NCBI RefSeq assembly: GCF_001429605.1
Contig: NZ_LMSS01000001.1
Location: forward strand, 495,469 to 559,468
Direction: 5' to 3'
DNA from: Phycicoccus sp. Soil802
Lineage (GTDB): Bacteria; Actinomycetota; Actinomycetes; Actinomycetales; Dermatophilaceae
DNA: 64,000 nt
Both the position numbers and the translations under genes were made by a program. The notes beneath the pieces were generated by a model that searched no databases, was not told the origin of the DNA, and worked only from the letters and a program-made list of their open reading frames with translations. Numbering within the stretch: position 1 is the stretch's first letter; the number at the start of each line of letters is the position of its first letter. Below are positions 35,097 through 43,356 of the stretch, piece after piece.

Positions 35097-36167
35097 CTAC
35101 TCCTGCAGGCGTCCCTCGAACAGGCCGCGGACCGCGGCGTTGCGCCGGATCAGCTCGAGCGCGTATGCCGCGTGGCCGGGGACGTAGCCGTTGCCCACCA
35201 GCATCCGCACGTCGGCCGCCACGCCTTCGGCGCCGAGGGCGGCGGCCGCGAAGTGCGTCGCCATGGAGAAGTAGATGATCGTGCCGCCCTGTGCGGTCGA
35301 CAGGATCGCGGGCTGCTCACACCCGGGCACGTCGACGCAGACGACGGTGACGTCGGCCGGACCGCCGGCTGCCGTCACGGCCTCCGAGAGGCCCAGCGGG
35401 CTGCGTGCGTCGGCGATGACGACCTCGTCGGCCAGCCCGGTGCCGGCCAGCAGGTCGGCCTCGCGCTGGAACGGCACCACCGCGATGCGTCGGCCCGCAC
35501 CGGCGTCGGCCGCAGCCGCCAGCGAGAGGGAGCCGGACTTCCCGGCCCCGCCGAGGACTGCCACGGTCGGCGCGAGGCCGCGCTCGGCATACTCCCGCAC
35601 CACCCTGGCCACGAGCGCAGGTGCGCCGCACACGTCCATGACCATCAGCGCGAGGTCGGGGTCGAGGTCCTCGGGCAGCTGCGCAGCGATCGAGCGCCCG
35701 AAGAGGATGGCGTGGCCCTGTGCCGGGACCCGTTCGGAGCGTCCGTCCCAGCCGGCCAGCTCGTCGGTGATGACCAGTGGCGTCAGGGACAGCGAGACGA
35801 GGGTGGCGACCCGGTCTCCGACGGACAGCCCGAGGGTGGACTTCGGTCCGACCTCCTCGACGGTGCCGATGAGCATGCCGCCCGAGCCGGTCACGGGGTT
35901 CTGCATCTTGCCGCGGGTGGCGACGATGTCGAGCACCTCGGCTCGGACCGCGGCGCCGTCTCCCCCGTGCTTCTCGGTGAGCTGGCGGAACGACGCGGCG
36001 TCGAGGTTGAGCGTCTCGATCGCGATGCGCACCTCGTCGGGCCACAGCTCGGGTGAGGCATCCAACCGGGTTGCGGCCTGCGGCAGGCAGGCACCGGCCG
36101 GCTCGACCACGCGGTGCAGACCCACCGGCGAGGACGGCGTGGATCGGCTTTCGATCGACGCAGACAC
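35097..36167 (-). CDS. kdd: L-erythro-3,5-diaminohexanoate dehydrogenase
   Basis: The protein has 356 residues from the GTG at 36167, which has GAGGGGAG 6 nt upstream; an ATG/TTG further up at 36191 lacks this. It has a zinc-alcohol-dehydrogenase-like shape with an NAD loop VAVLGGAGKSGSLSLAAA and the Kdd-typical GKMQNPVTGSGGMLIGTV and GNGYVPGHAAYALELIRRN segments. It oxidatively deaminates 3,5-diaminohexanoate to 3-keto-5-aminohexanoate. It is divergent from kamA, sharing an 86-bp control region. Confidence 0.92.
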   Translation of the reverse strand: MSASIESRSTPSSPVGLHRVVEPAGACLPQAATRLDASPELWPDEVRIAIETLNLDAASFRQLTEKHGGDGAAVRAEVLDIVATRGKMQNPVTGSGGMLIGTVEEVGPKSTLGLSVGDRVATLVSLSLTPLVITDELAGWDGRSERVPAQGHAILFGRSIAAQLPEDLDPDLALMVMDVCGAPALVARVVREYAERGLAPTVAVLGGAGKSGSLSLAAAADAGAGRRIAVVPFQREADLLAGTGLADEVVIADARSPLGLSEAVTAAGGPADVTVVCVDVPGCEQPAILSTAQGGTIIYFSMATHFAAAALGAEGVAADVRMLVGNGYVPGHAAYALELIRRNAAVRGLFEGRLQE

Positions 36168-36192
36168 AGAATCTCCCCTCAATAGCGACACT

Positions 36193-36211
36193 CACCGCAA
36201 AAGTTGCGGTG
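36193..36211. promoter_or_regulatory. Inverted repeat in the kdd-kamA control region
   Basis: CACCGCAA AAG TTGCGGTG is a perfect 8-bp inverted repeat around a 3-bp centre. It is centred about 52 bp upstream of the predicted kamA transcription start (TATCCT -10 at 36241-36246) and 35 bp before kdd. The half-site TTGCGG recurs at the kamD promoter. Confidence 0.6.
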
Positions 36212-36253
36212 GTTGGTCGATTTCATCGGAACCTGTCCCGTATCCTGCCATGT

Positions 36254-37699
36254 ATGAGCACCGCGATCGAGCAGCCCTACGTCTACCGGCACCGCGAGCT
36301 GGTCGAGCCCGACTGGACCCGTTTCCCCGGCTGGCGCGACGTGACCGCCACCGACTGGGCCAGCGCCCAGTGGCAGCGGGCGCACTGCGTCAAGAACATC
36401 AAGCAGCTGCGCGAGCTCATGGGCGACCTGCTCACCGACACCTTCTATGCCGACCTCGAGCGCGACCAGGCCGAGCGGGCCACGATGTCGATGCTCGTCC
36501 CGCCGCAGATGATGAACACCATGGTCAGCGAGCTGACCTGGGCCGACGGCACGATGCCCGCCGCGGGCGCCGAGTTCACCCGAGCGTTCTACGCCGACCC
36601 GATCCGGCGCTACATGCTCCCGGTGTTCTCCGACCGTCGCACTGACTGGCCCTCGCACCCGCACGCCACCCGCGACAGCCTGCACGAGCACGACATGTGG
36701 GCCGTCGAGGGCCTCACCCACCGTTACCCGACCAAGGTGCTGGCGGAGATGCTGCCGACCTGCCCGCAGTACTGCGGCCACTGCACCCGGATGGACCTGG
36801 TCGGCAACTCCACCGCGGTCATCGACAAGCTCAAGCTGACCGGCAAGCCGGTCGACCGGTATGCCGCGATGCTCGACTACCTGCAGCGCACGCCCCAGGT
36901 GCGCGACGTCGTGGTGTCCGGCGGCGACGTGGCCAACATGCCGTGGAAGAACCTCGAGGGCTTCCTCGACAAGCTGCTCGACGTCGACAACATCCGCGAC
37001 ATCCGGCTCGCCACGAAGGCGCTGATGGGTCTGCCGCAGCACTGGCTCCAGCCTGACGTCGTCGAGGGCGTTGCCCGGGTCTCCGCCAAGGCGCGCTCGC
37101 GTGGTGTCTCCATCGCGATCCACACCCACGTCAACAACGCCCAGTCCGTGACGCCGCTCGTGGCCGACGCCAGCAAGGCGATGCTCGAGGCCGGCGTCCG
37201 CGACGTGCGCAACCAGGGCGTCCTCATGCGCGGGGTCAACGACACCACCGAGCAGCTGCTCGACCTCTGCTTCGCCCTCCAGGACGACGCGATGATCACG
37301 CCGTACTACTTCTACATGTGCGACATGATCCCGTTCTCCGAGCACTGGCGGCTCTCGCTCGCCGAGGCTCAGCACCTGCAGCACTCGATGATGGGCTACC
37401 TGCCGGGCTTCGCCACTCCGCGCATCGTCTGCGACGTGCCCTTCGTCGGCAAGCGCTGGGTGCACCAGGTCGACAGCTACGACACCGAGCGCGGGATGTC
37501 GTTCTGGCGCAAGAACTACCGCACCTCGATCGAGGGTGCGGACACCGACGCGCTGTCCCGTGACTACGTCTACTACGACCCGATCTACACCCTCCCGGAG
37601 GCCGGTCAGCAGTGGTGGCGCGAGGAGGGCGACCACGAGGCCGCCCACGCCGTGGCCGTCGAGCGGGCCGCCGCCAGCCGTGAGGCGTCGCTGGTCTGA
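36254..37699 (+). CDS. kamA: Lysine 2,3-aminomutase (radical SAM)
   Basis: The protein has 481 residues. The radical SAM cluster motif is CPQYCGHC (Cys170, 174, 177), then DVVVSGGDVANMPW and a C-terminal part with YYFYMCDMIPFSEHWRLSL. KamA makes beta-lysine from lysine with PLP, SAM and a 4Fe-4S cluster, the entry to the lysine pathway. It lacks the short spacing of EpmB and is longer, close to fermentative KamA. TATCCT ends 7 nt before the ATG, suggesting leaderless mRNA. The stop codon lies in a 19-bp tandem duplication. Confidence 0.93.
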   Translation: MSTAIEQPYVYRHRELVEPDWTRFPGWRDVTATDWASAQWQRAHCVKNIKQLRELMGDLLTDTFYADLERDQAERATMSMLVPPQMMNTMVSELTWADGTMPAAGAEFTRAFYADPIRRYMLPVFSDRRTDWPSHPHATRDSLHEHDMWAVEGLTHRYPTKVLAEMLPTCPQYCGHCTRMDLVGNSTAVIDKLKLTGKPVDRYAAMLDYLQRTPQVRDVVVSGGDVANMPWKNLEGFLDKLLDVDNIRDIRLATKALMGLPQHWLQPDVVEGVARVSAKARSRGVSIAIHTHVNNAQSVTPLVADASKAMLEAGVRDVRNQGVLMRGVNDTTEQLLDLCFALQDDAMITPYYFYMCDMIPFSEHWRLSLAEAQHLQHSMMGYLPGFATPRIVCDVPFVGKRWVHQVDSYDTERGMSFWRKNYRTSIEGADTDALSRDYVYYDPIYTLPEAGQQWWREEGDHEAAHAVAVERAAASREASLV

Positions 37700-37728
37700 G
37701 CTGGTGGCGCTGGTCTGAGCTGGTGGCG
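37691..37728. repeat. 19-bp perfect tandem duplication across the kamA stop codon
   Basis: CTGGTCTGAGCTGGTGGCG occurs at 37691-37709 and again at 37710-37728 without a mismatch. The first copy encodes the last residues (LV) and stop of KamA. It looks like a recent slippage event. Confidence 0.8.
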
Positions 37729-37797
37729 CGGACGGTGTGACGTGGCCGACGTGGGACCTGCGTGTGCCGCGTGGTCGGCTTTCGCTAGGTTGCTCCC

Positions 37798-38409
37798 GTG
37801 ACTGCTATCGCCCTCCCCCACAAGCGCGTCCTCGCCGACTACGTCCCTGCCGTCGCCGGTGTCCCGGCCTCGGTCGGTGCCCGGGTCCGCGACCTCGCCC
37901 TCGTCGCCGCAGGAGCCGGTTTCATCGGTCTGCTCTCCCAGTGGAGCATCCCCCTGCCCGGCACGCCGGTGCCCCTGACGCTCGGCACGTTCGCCGTCCT
38001 CCTGACCGGTGCCTCGCTCGGTGGCCTCCGGGCCCTGCTGAGTGTCGGCACCTACCTCGTGGCCGGCGGCCTCGGGGTGAACTGGTTCGCCGGTCACCGG
38101 GACGGCTGGGGCGGCGTCACCTTCGGTTACATCATCGGCTACGTCATCGCGGCGACGCTCGTGGGCTGGCTCGCCCAGCGTGGCGGTGACCGGACGGTCG
38201 CCAAGACGGTCGTCACCATGGCCGTGGGCAACCTCATCATCTACGCGGTGGGTGTGTCCTGGCTGATGAACTCCACCGGCATGGACCTGTCGGCCGGACT
38301 CAAGGCGGGCATGACCCCGTTCCTCATCGGTGACGCCATCAAGATCGCGGCGGCAGCCGGTCTGCTCCCGGCCGCCTGGTCGCTGGTCAAGCGCGTCGAG
38401 AAGCGCTGA
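37798..38409 (+). CDS. bioY: Biotin transporter BioY
   Basis: The protein has 203 residues and six membrane helices. LPGTPVPLTLGTFAVLLTGASLG is the BioY signature near the start (PVPLT..), and GNLIIYAVGVSWLM the second conserved segment. BioY is the substrate-binding S-component of ECF biotin uptake. No ecfAT genes are next to it, so it uses shared or distant ones. TAGGTT at 37786-37791 ends 6 nt before the GTG: leaderless. Confidence 0.93.
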   Translation: MTAIALPHKRVLADYVPAVAGVPASVGARVRDLALVAAGAGFIGLLSQWSIPLPGTPVPLTLGTFAVLLTGASLGGLRALLSVGTYLVAGGLGVNWFAGHRDGWGGVTFGYIIGYVIAATLVGWLAQRGGDRTVAKTVVTMAVGNLIIYAVGVSWLMNSTGMDLSAGLKAGMTPFLIGDAIKIAAAAGLLPAAWSLVKRVEKR

Positions 38410-38411
38410 GG

Positions 38412-38885
38412 TTGGCCTCAGGCACTCCTGCCACGACGGCCCTGACCCGACTCGGGCTGGCCTTCGAGCTGCACCCCTACGACCACGACCCCGCGGCGGC
38501 TTCCTACGGACTGGAAGCCGCGGCGGCGTTGTCGGTGCCGCCGGCCCAGGTCTTCAAGACGCTCCTCGTCGTCGGGGACTCGGGACTCGCCGTCGGTGTC
38601 GTGCCGGTCGACCGGCAGCTCGACCTCAAGGCGGTCGCCGCGGCCCTCAGCCTGAAGAAGGTGACCATGGCCCAGCCCGCCGATGCCGAGCGCTCCACCG
38701 GCTACGTCGTCGGTGGCATCTCCCCCATCGGCCAGCGCAAGGTACTGCCGACCGTCGTGGACGAGTCGGCCTTGGGTTTCGCGCGGGTCTACGTCTCGGG
38801 TGGGCGCCGTGGCCTGGACATCTCGTTGGCACCGGCCGATCTGGTCGCCGCGACGAAGGCCACGGTGGCGTCGATCGCCCGCTGA
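38412..38885 (+). CDS. ybaK: YbaK/EbsC-type aminoacyl-tRNA deacylase
   Basis: The protein has 157 residues from a TTG start 2 bp after the bioY stop. VFKTLLVVGDSGLAVGVVPV holds the conserved Lys of the YbaK fold, LKKVTMAQPADAERSTGYVVGG (as LKKV..A.PADAER) and GISPIGQRK are the family signatures. YbaK clears mischarged Cys-tRNA(Pro). It is probably co-transcribed with bioY. Confidence 0.9.
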   Translation: MASGTPATTALTRLGLAFELHPYDHDPAAASYGLEAAAALSVPPAQVFKTLLVVGDSGLAVGVVPVDRQLDLKAVAAALSLKKVTMAQPADAERSTGYVVGGISPIGQRKVLPTVVDESALGFARVYVSGGRRGLDISLAPADLVAATKATVASIAR

Positions 38886-38890
38886 GGGGT

Positions 38891-39313
38891 CTACTCCCAG
38901 GGCGTTGAGAGCACCACGGTGGTGCGCGTCGCCACGTTCGCAGCAGCCCGGATCCTGGCCAGCAAGGTCTCGAGGTCTCCCGGCGTGTGCACCCTGGCCT
39001 TGAGGATGTAGTTCTCCTCCCCCGCCACGGAGTGGCAGGCCTCGAGCTCGGTGATGTCGCGCAGCCGGTCCGGGATGTCGTCTGGCGCAGCGGGGTCCAG
39101 CGGCGAGATGGAGATGAAGGCCGTGAGCGGCAGGTCGAGGGCGGTGAAGTCCACGAGCGCGGCATACCCCTTGACGACGCCCCGCTCCTCGAGGCGGCGG
39201 ACCCGCTGGTGCACCGCCGACGTGGACAGGCCCATGGCCTTGCCCAGGTCGGTGTAGCTCATCCGGCCGTCGGCGCGAAGCAGGTCGACGATGCGTCGAT
39301 CGAGGTCTTCCAC
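38891..39313 (-). CDS. Lrp/AsnC family transcriptional regulator
   Basis: The protein has 140 residues. LDRRIVDLLRADGRMSYTDL with GLSTSAVHQRVRRLEERGVV is the AsnC-type winged helix; the rest is the RAM ligand domain. The GTG at 39313 is chosen because TAGGGT (39325-39320) ends exactly 6 nt before it; GTG 39319 is the next option. Lrp/AsnC proteins sense amino acids. It is the nearest dedicated regulator to kamA, 1.2 kb away, but a link to the lysine genes is conjecture. Confidence 0.9.
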   Translation of the reverse strand: MEDLDRRIVDLLRADGRMSYTDLGKAMGLSTSAVHQRVRRLEERGVVKGYAALVDFTALDLPLTAFISISPLDPAAPDDIPDRLRDITELEACHSVAGEENYILKARVHTPGDLETLLARIRAAANVATRTTVVLSTPWE

Positions 39314-39352
39314 GCCCACACCCTACTGAGGTCGCGGCCGTCAGGTGGGAGC

Positions 39353-40357
39353 ATGTCCGCCATGACCTCGCCCGCCGGCACCGGCCGTCTCATGCTGCTC
39401 GACAGCGCTTCCCTCTACTTCCGGGCGTTCTTCGGCGTGCCCGACCAGCGCAGCGACGCCTCGCAGCCCCCTACCAACGCGATCCGAGGGTTCCTCGACA
39501 TGATCGCCTCGCTGGTCACCACCCACCAGCCGACGCACCTCGTGGCGTGCTGGGACAACGACTGGCGGCCGCAGTGGCGGGTGGACCTGCTGCCCAGCTA
39601 CAAGGCACACCGGGTGACCCAGGAGTCGCCCGCGCCGGCGCCGAGCGACGTGCCGGACCAGGCCCACCCGGCTTCGGACGACACCGTGGCCGAAGAGGTC
39701 CCGGACGACCTGGCCCCCCAGGTGCCGGTGATCGTCGACGCGCTGGCAGCGCTGGGGATCGCCCGGCTGGGGGCGGACGGCTTCGAGGCCGACGACGTGA
39801 TCGGCACGCTGGCCACCCGCTGGGGCGGCACGATGGAGGTCGACATCGTCACGGGGGATCGCGACCTCCTGCAGCTCGTCGACGACGCCCGACGTGTGCG
39901 CGTCCTCTACACCGGGAAGGGCGGGGTGCGTGAGCCCGACCTCGCCACCCAGGACTACCTGCGGGCGAAGTATGCGGTGGACACTGGTGACGCCTACCTG
40001 GACATGTCGGTCCTCCGCGGCGACACCAGCGACGGCCTTCCCGGAGTCAAGGGAATCGGCGACAAGACGGCGGCCCAGCTCATCGCCGAGTACGGCTCGC
40101 TGGCCGGCCTCCGTGCGGCGGTGGATGGTGGGGCCCCGGCGATCAAGGGAGCCCGGCGGGTCAACCTCGAGGCGGCAGCGGCGTACCTCGACGTGGCCCC
40201 CACGGTGGTGCGGGTGACCCGCGATGCGCCCGTCGACGAGGTGGACATGGCGCTGCCGCGCGAGGTCGCCGATGCCGCGCTGATGAGCAAGATCGCCAGT
40301 GAGTTCGGCGTGACGAGCTCGTTCAACCGCGTGCTCTCCGCCCTGCGCATCGAGTAG
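39353..40357 (+). CDS. 5'-3' exonuclease (PolA N-terminal/Xni-like)
   Basis: The protein has 334 residues from ATG 39353 (AGGTGG 5 nt upstream). LMLLDSASLYFRAFFGVP and GADGFEADDVIGTLATRW give acidic metal ligands, VTGDRDLLQLVDD and DTSDGLPGVKGIGDKTAAQLI (H3TH motif) complete the flap nuclease core. An Asp/Pro/Ala-rich insert of about 35 residues lies after YKAHRV. No polymerase domain follows. Likely role: removal of RNA primers or flaps in repair. Confidence 0.9.
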   Translation: MSAMTSPAGTGRLMLLDSASLYFRAFFGVPDQRSDASQPPTNAIRGFLDMIASLVTTHQPTHLVACWDNDWRPQWRVDLLPSYKAHRVTQESPAPAPSDVPDQAHPASDDTVAEEVPDDLAPQVPVIVDALAALGIARLGADGFEADDVIGTLATRWGGTMEVDIVTGDRDLLQLVDDARRVRVLYTGKGGVREPDLATQDYLRAKYAVDTGDAYLDMSVLRGDTSDGLPGVKGIGDKTAAQLIAEYGSLAGLRAAVDGGAPAIKGARRVNLEAAAAYLDVAPTVVRVTRDAPVDEVDMALPREVADAALMSKIASEFGVTSSFNRVLSALRIE

Positions 40358-40363
40358 CGGGGC

Positions 40364-40488
40364 GAGGAAATCGGCCAATTGCCCGAGATCCCGTGCGGCA
40401 GAGGGCGAATCCCTCAGGAAGTCGGCCAATTGCCCGACAATCTGGCCTGGGGCGCGCGCCAGAGCGAGGAAGTCGGCCCATTGGCCGA
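40364..40488. repeat. Three imperfect repeats with an exact 51-bp period
   Basis: A core of about 22 bp (GGAAGTCGGCCAATTGCCCG) occurs at 40364-40386, 40416-40437 and 40467-40488; equivalent bases are exactly 51 bp apart. The third copy has GGCCCATTGGCC. Each core is a near-palindrome around CAATTG. The DNA between cores is not conserved. The array fills the gap between the convergent exonuclease and helY genes. On the minus strand the repeats stay in one open frame (QLADFL each 17 codons), but no start site is evident. Confidence 0.8.
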
Positions 40489-40508
40489 GAACAGCTTGGC
40501 TGGTGCCC

Positions 40509-43346
40509 TCAGTCGAGGCGGTCGGCGGCGACCACGCCACGCATCACGGCGTCGATGGCCTTGCGCGACGTGGCGCGCAGCGTCGGCTCGGGCGCCGCGT
40601 CACCGATCTGGCCGAGCAGGTCCACCACCTGCTTGCACCGCCGCACGAAGTCGCCGGCCGCCATGTCGGACCCCCGCAGCACCTCCTCGAGCTGGCGCCC
40701 ACTCGCCCAGCGGTGCATCATCCAGGCCATCCCGGCGTCGGGGTCGCCGGTGAGCGGCAGGCCCAGCTCGCGCTCCCGGTCCTCGAGCACCGACCACAGC
40801 CGGTTCATCTCGCGAACCGCCTCGGCCACGTCCTCGTTCGGCATCCGCGGCGACGGGTCGGTCTCGTCCCTGCGGGGCTCGTGGATGAGGGCCGACACGA
40901 CCGAGGCGAGCCCGGCCGGGTCGAGCCGCTTCCAGACCCCCAGCCGCAGGCACTCGGCGGCGAGCAGGTCCTTCTCGGTGTAGAGCCGGCGCAGGTTCTC
41001 GCCCTGGGGGGTGACGAGGTCACCGCTGTCGGACAGGTAGCCCATCTCGCCGAGCAGCGTGCAGATCCGGTCGAAGGTCCTGGCGACCGAGTTGGTCCGA
41101 CCCTCCACCTTGCGCTGGAGCCCGACGGTCTCGCGCTTGAGCCGCCACCACCGCTCGGCCCAGCGAGCGTGGTCCTCGCGGTCGGGGCACTGGTGGCACG
41201 GGTGTGCCTTGAGCTGGCGGCGCAGCTCGGCGATGCGTCCGTCCTCGGCGCTGCCCGCGTATGCCGCGGAGCCGCGTGAGCGGGACGGCGGCGGGTCGTG
41301 GGGCACCGCGATGCGCAACGACGTGGCGAGGTCACGCCGGGCCTTGGGGCTCTTGGCGTTGAAGTGTGGCGGCACCTTGACGTGCCCGATCGCCTCGACC
41401 GGGGTGGGGACGTCGACGAGGGTCAGCTTGAGCAGCTGCTTGTCCTCGGTGACCACGGTCGGCGCCGGCGTCTCGCCCCGGTAGGACTTGGACGGCTGCA
41501 CGACGACCGCGTAGCCGGCGCGACGACCCGACGGGATCTTGATGACGTCACCGATCCGCAACGTCTCCAGCGAGACCGCGGCCTCGGCGCGCCGGCTGGC
41601 CGACCGCTCCCGCGCCCCGTCCTTCTCGAGCCGCGCGATCTCGTGGCGCAGCGCGGCATACTCCGCGAAGTCGCCGAGGTGGCACGCCATCCCCTCGGCG
41701 TACCCCTCGAGGCCCTCCTCGTTCTTGCGCACGGCGCGGGCCATGCCGACGACGGCCCGGTCGGCCTGGAACTGGGCGAACGACGTCTCGAGGATCTCGC
41801 GGGACGTCTCGCGGCCCACCTGGGCCACGAGGTTGACCGCCATGTTGTAGGTCGGGCGGAACGACGAGCGGAGGGGGTAGGTGCGCGTGGAGGCAAGGCC
41901 GGCGACGGCGAGCGGGTCCATGCCGCGGTTCCACTGCACCAGGGCGTGGCCCTCGATGTCGATGCCGCGACGGCCGGCCCGACCGGTCAGCTGGGTGTAC
42001 TCGGCGGGGGTGATGTCGGCGTGGGTCTCGCCGTTGAACTTCACGAGCTTCTCGATGACCACGGTGCGCGCCGGCATGTTGATGCCGAGGGCCAGCGTCT
42101 CGGTGGCGAACACCGCGCGGATCCGCCCGGCGGTGAACAGCTCCTCGACGATCTCGCGGAAGGTCGGCAGCATGCCGGCGTGGTGGGCGGCGAACCCCCG
42201 GGTCAGGCCGTCGACGAAGTCCCAGTAGCCGAGCACACCGAGGTCCTCGTCGGCCAGCGACGAGACCCGCTCCTCGACGGTGCGCCGGATCTTGTCGCCC
42301 TCGGCCTCGGGGATCAGCCGCAGGCCGTCGCGCAACAGCTGACCCACGGCCGCCTCGCAGCCGACCCGGCTGAAGATGAAGGTGATGGCGGGCAGGAGCC
42401 CTTCGCGCTCGAGCCGCTGGACGACCTCCGAGCGGGTCGCTCCCCCGCCGGGACGCCCCCCAGAGGTGCGGGCCATGCCCCGGCCGCCGTGACCACCGCC
42501 CGGCCCACGCGGACCCTTGCCCCGGCCACCGCGGCTGTGCCGGTCGGAGTGCGAGCCGTGGCGGGCGCCCTCGTCCCACCGGCCGCGCTGTTCCGACTGG
42601 CGGATCGCCTGCAGCAGCTCGGGGTTCACCCGCGTGGCGTCGATGCCGGTGACGGGAGCGGACGCCTCGTCGACGAACAGGTCGTACATCGACTGCGAGA
42701 CCATCATGTGCTGCCACAGCGGCACCGGCCGGTGCTCGGAGACGATGATGTCGACCCCGCCGCGCACCTCGGAGAGCCACGCCCCGAACTCCTCCGCGTT
42801 GCTGACCGTGGCCGACAGCGACACGACCTGCACGTCCTGCGGGAGGTGGATGATGACCTCTTCCCACACCGCGCCGCGGAACCGGTCGGCGAGGTAGTGC
42901 ACCTCGTCCATCACCACGAAGCCGAGCCCGTGCAGGGTGGACGACCCGGCATACATCATGTTGCGGAGCACCTCGGTCGTCATGACGACGACGGGTGCCT
43001 CACCGTTGATCGAGGAGTCACCGGTGAGCAGCCCGACGTTCTTCGCGCCGTGGCGGCGTACGAGGTCGTTGTACTTCTGGTTCGAGAGCGCCTTGATCGG
43101 GGTGGTGTAGAACGCCTTGCGGCCGCTGGCCAGGGCCAGGTGCACCGCGAACTCGCCGACGATGGTCTTGCCCGCACCGGTCGGAGCCGCGACGAGGACA
43201 CCCCGACCGGCCTCCACGGCCTGGCAGGCCTGCACCTGGAAGTCGTCGAGGGGGAACCCGACCGTGGCCGCGAAGGCGGCCAGCTGCGACTTCTCGTATG
43301 CCGCGCGGCTGGCGCTTGCGGCGAATCGCTCAGCGGGCGTCGACAT
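40509..43346 (-). CDS. helY: Ski2-like DEAD/DEAH-box RNA helicase
   Basis: The protein has 945 residues. Motif I is AAPTGAGKTIVGEF, motif II MDEVHYL, motif III SLSATVSN, motif VI QLTGRAGRRGID. A Gly/His/Arg-rich basic insert (about residues 255-310) separates the two RecA domains, and a C-terminal DSHCT region with a Cys-x2-Cys pair (HPCHQCP) follows. It is the HelY/Mtr4-like protein that in mycobacteria also follows tatC. RNA processing is likely. It begins 10 bp after the DAG kinase gene. Confidence 0.93.
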   Translation of the reverse strand: MSTPAERFAASASRAAYEKSQLAAFAATVGFPLDDFQVQACQAVEAGRGVLVAAPTGAGKTIVGEFAVHLALASGRKAFYTTPIKALSNQKYNDLVRRHGAKNVGLLTGDSSINGEAPVVVMTTEVLRNMMYAGSSTLHGLGFVVMDEVHYLADRFRGAVWEEVIIHLPQDVQVVSLSATVSNAEEFGAWLSEVRGGVDIIVSEHRPVPLWQHMMVSQSMYDLFVDEASAPVTGIDATRVNPELLQAIRQSEQRGRWDEGARHGSHSDRHSRGGRGKGPRGPGGGHGGRGMARTSGGRPGGGATRSEVVQRLEREGLLPAITFIFSRVGCEAAVGQLLRDGLRLIPEAEGDKIRRTVEERVSSLADEDLGVLGYWDFVDGLTRGFAAHHAGMLPTFREIVEELFTAGRIRAVFATETLALGINMPARTVVIEKLVKFNGETHADITPAEYTQLTGRAGRRGIDIEGHALVQWNRGMDPLAVAGLASTRTYPLRSSFRPTYNMAVNLVAQVGRETSREILETSFAQFQADRAVVGMARAVRKNEEGLEGYAEGMACHLGDFAEYAALRHEIARLEKDGARERSASRRAEAAVSLETLRIGDVIKIPSGRRAGYAVVVQPSKSYRGETPAPTVVTEDKQLLKLTLVDVPTPVEAIGHVKVPPHFNAKSPKARRDLATSLRIAVPHDPPPSRSRGSAAYAGSAEDGRIAELRRQLKAHPCHQCPDREDHARWAERWWRLKRETVGLQRKVEGRTNSVARTFDRICTLLGEMGYLSDSGDLVTPQGENLRRLYTEKDLLAAECLRLGVWKRLDPAGLASVVSALIHEPRRDETDPSPRMPNEDVAEAVREMNRLWSVLEDRERELGLPLTGDPDAGMAWMMHRWASGRQLEEVLRGSDMAAGDFVRRCKQVVDLLGQIGDAAPEPTLRATSRKAIDAVMRGVVAADRLD

Positions 43347-43356
43347 GCTCCCGAGC

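Noticed and set aside
40364-40488. Three regular repeats read as a small CRISPR array
   Set aside because: The cores are imperfect and near-palindromic, only three exist, no cas gene is near, and the spacers are not of CRISPR type.
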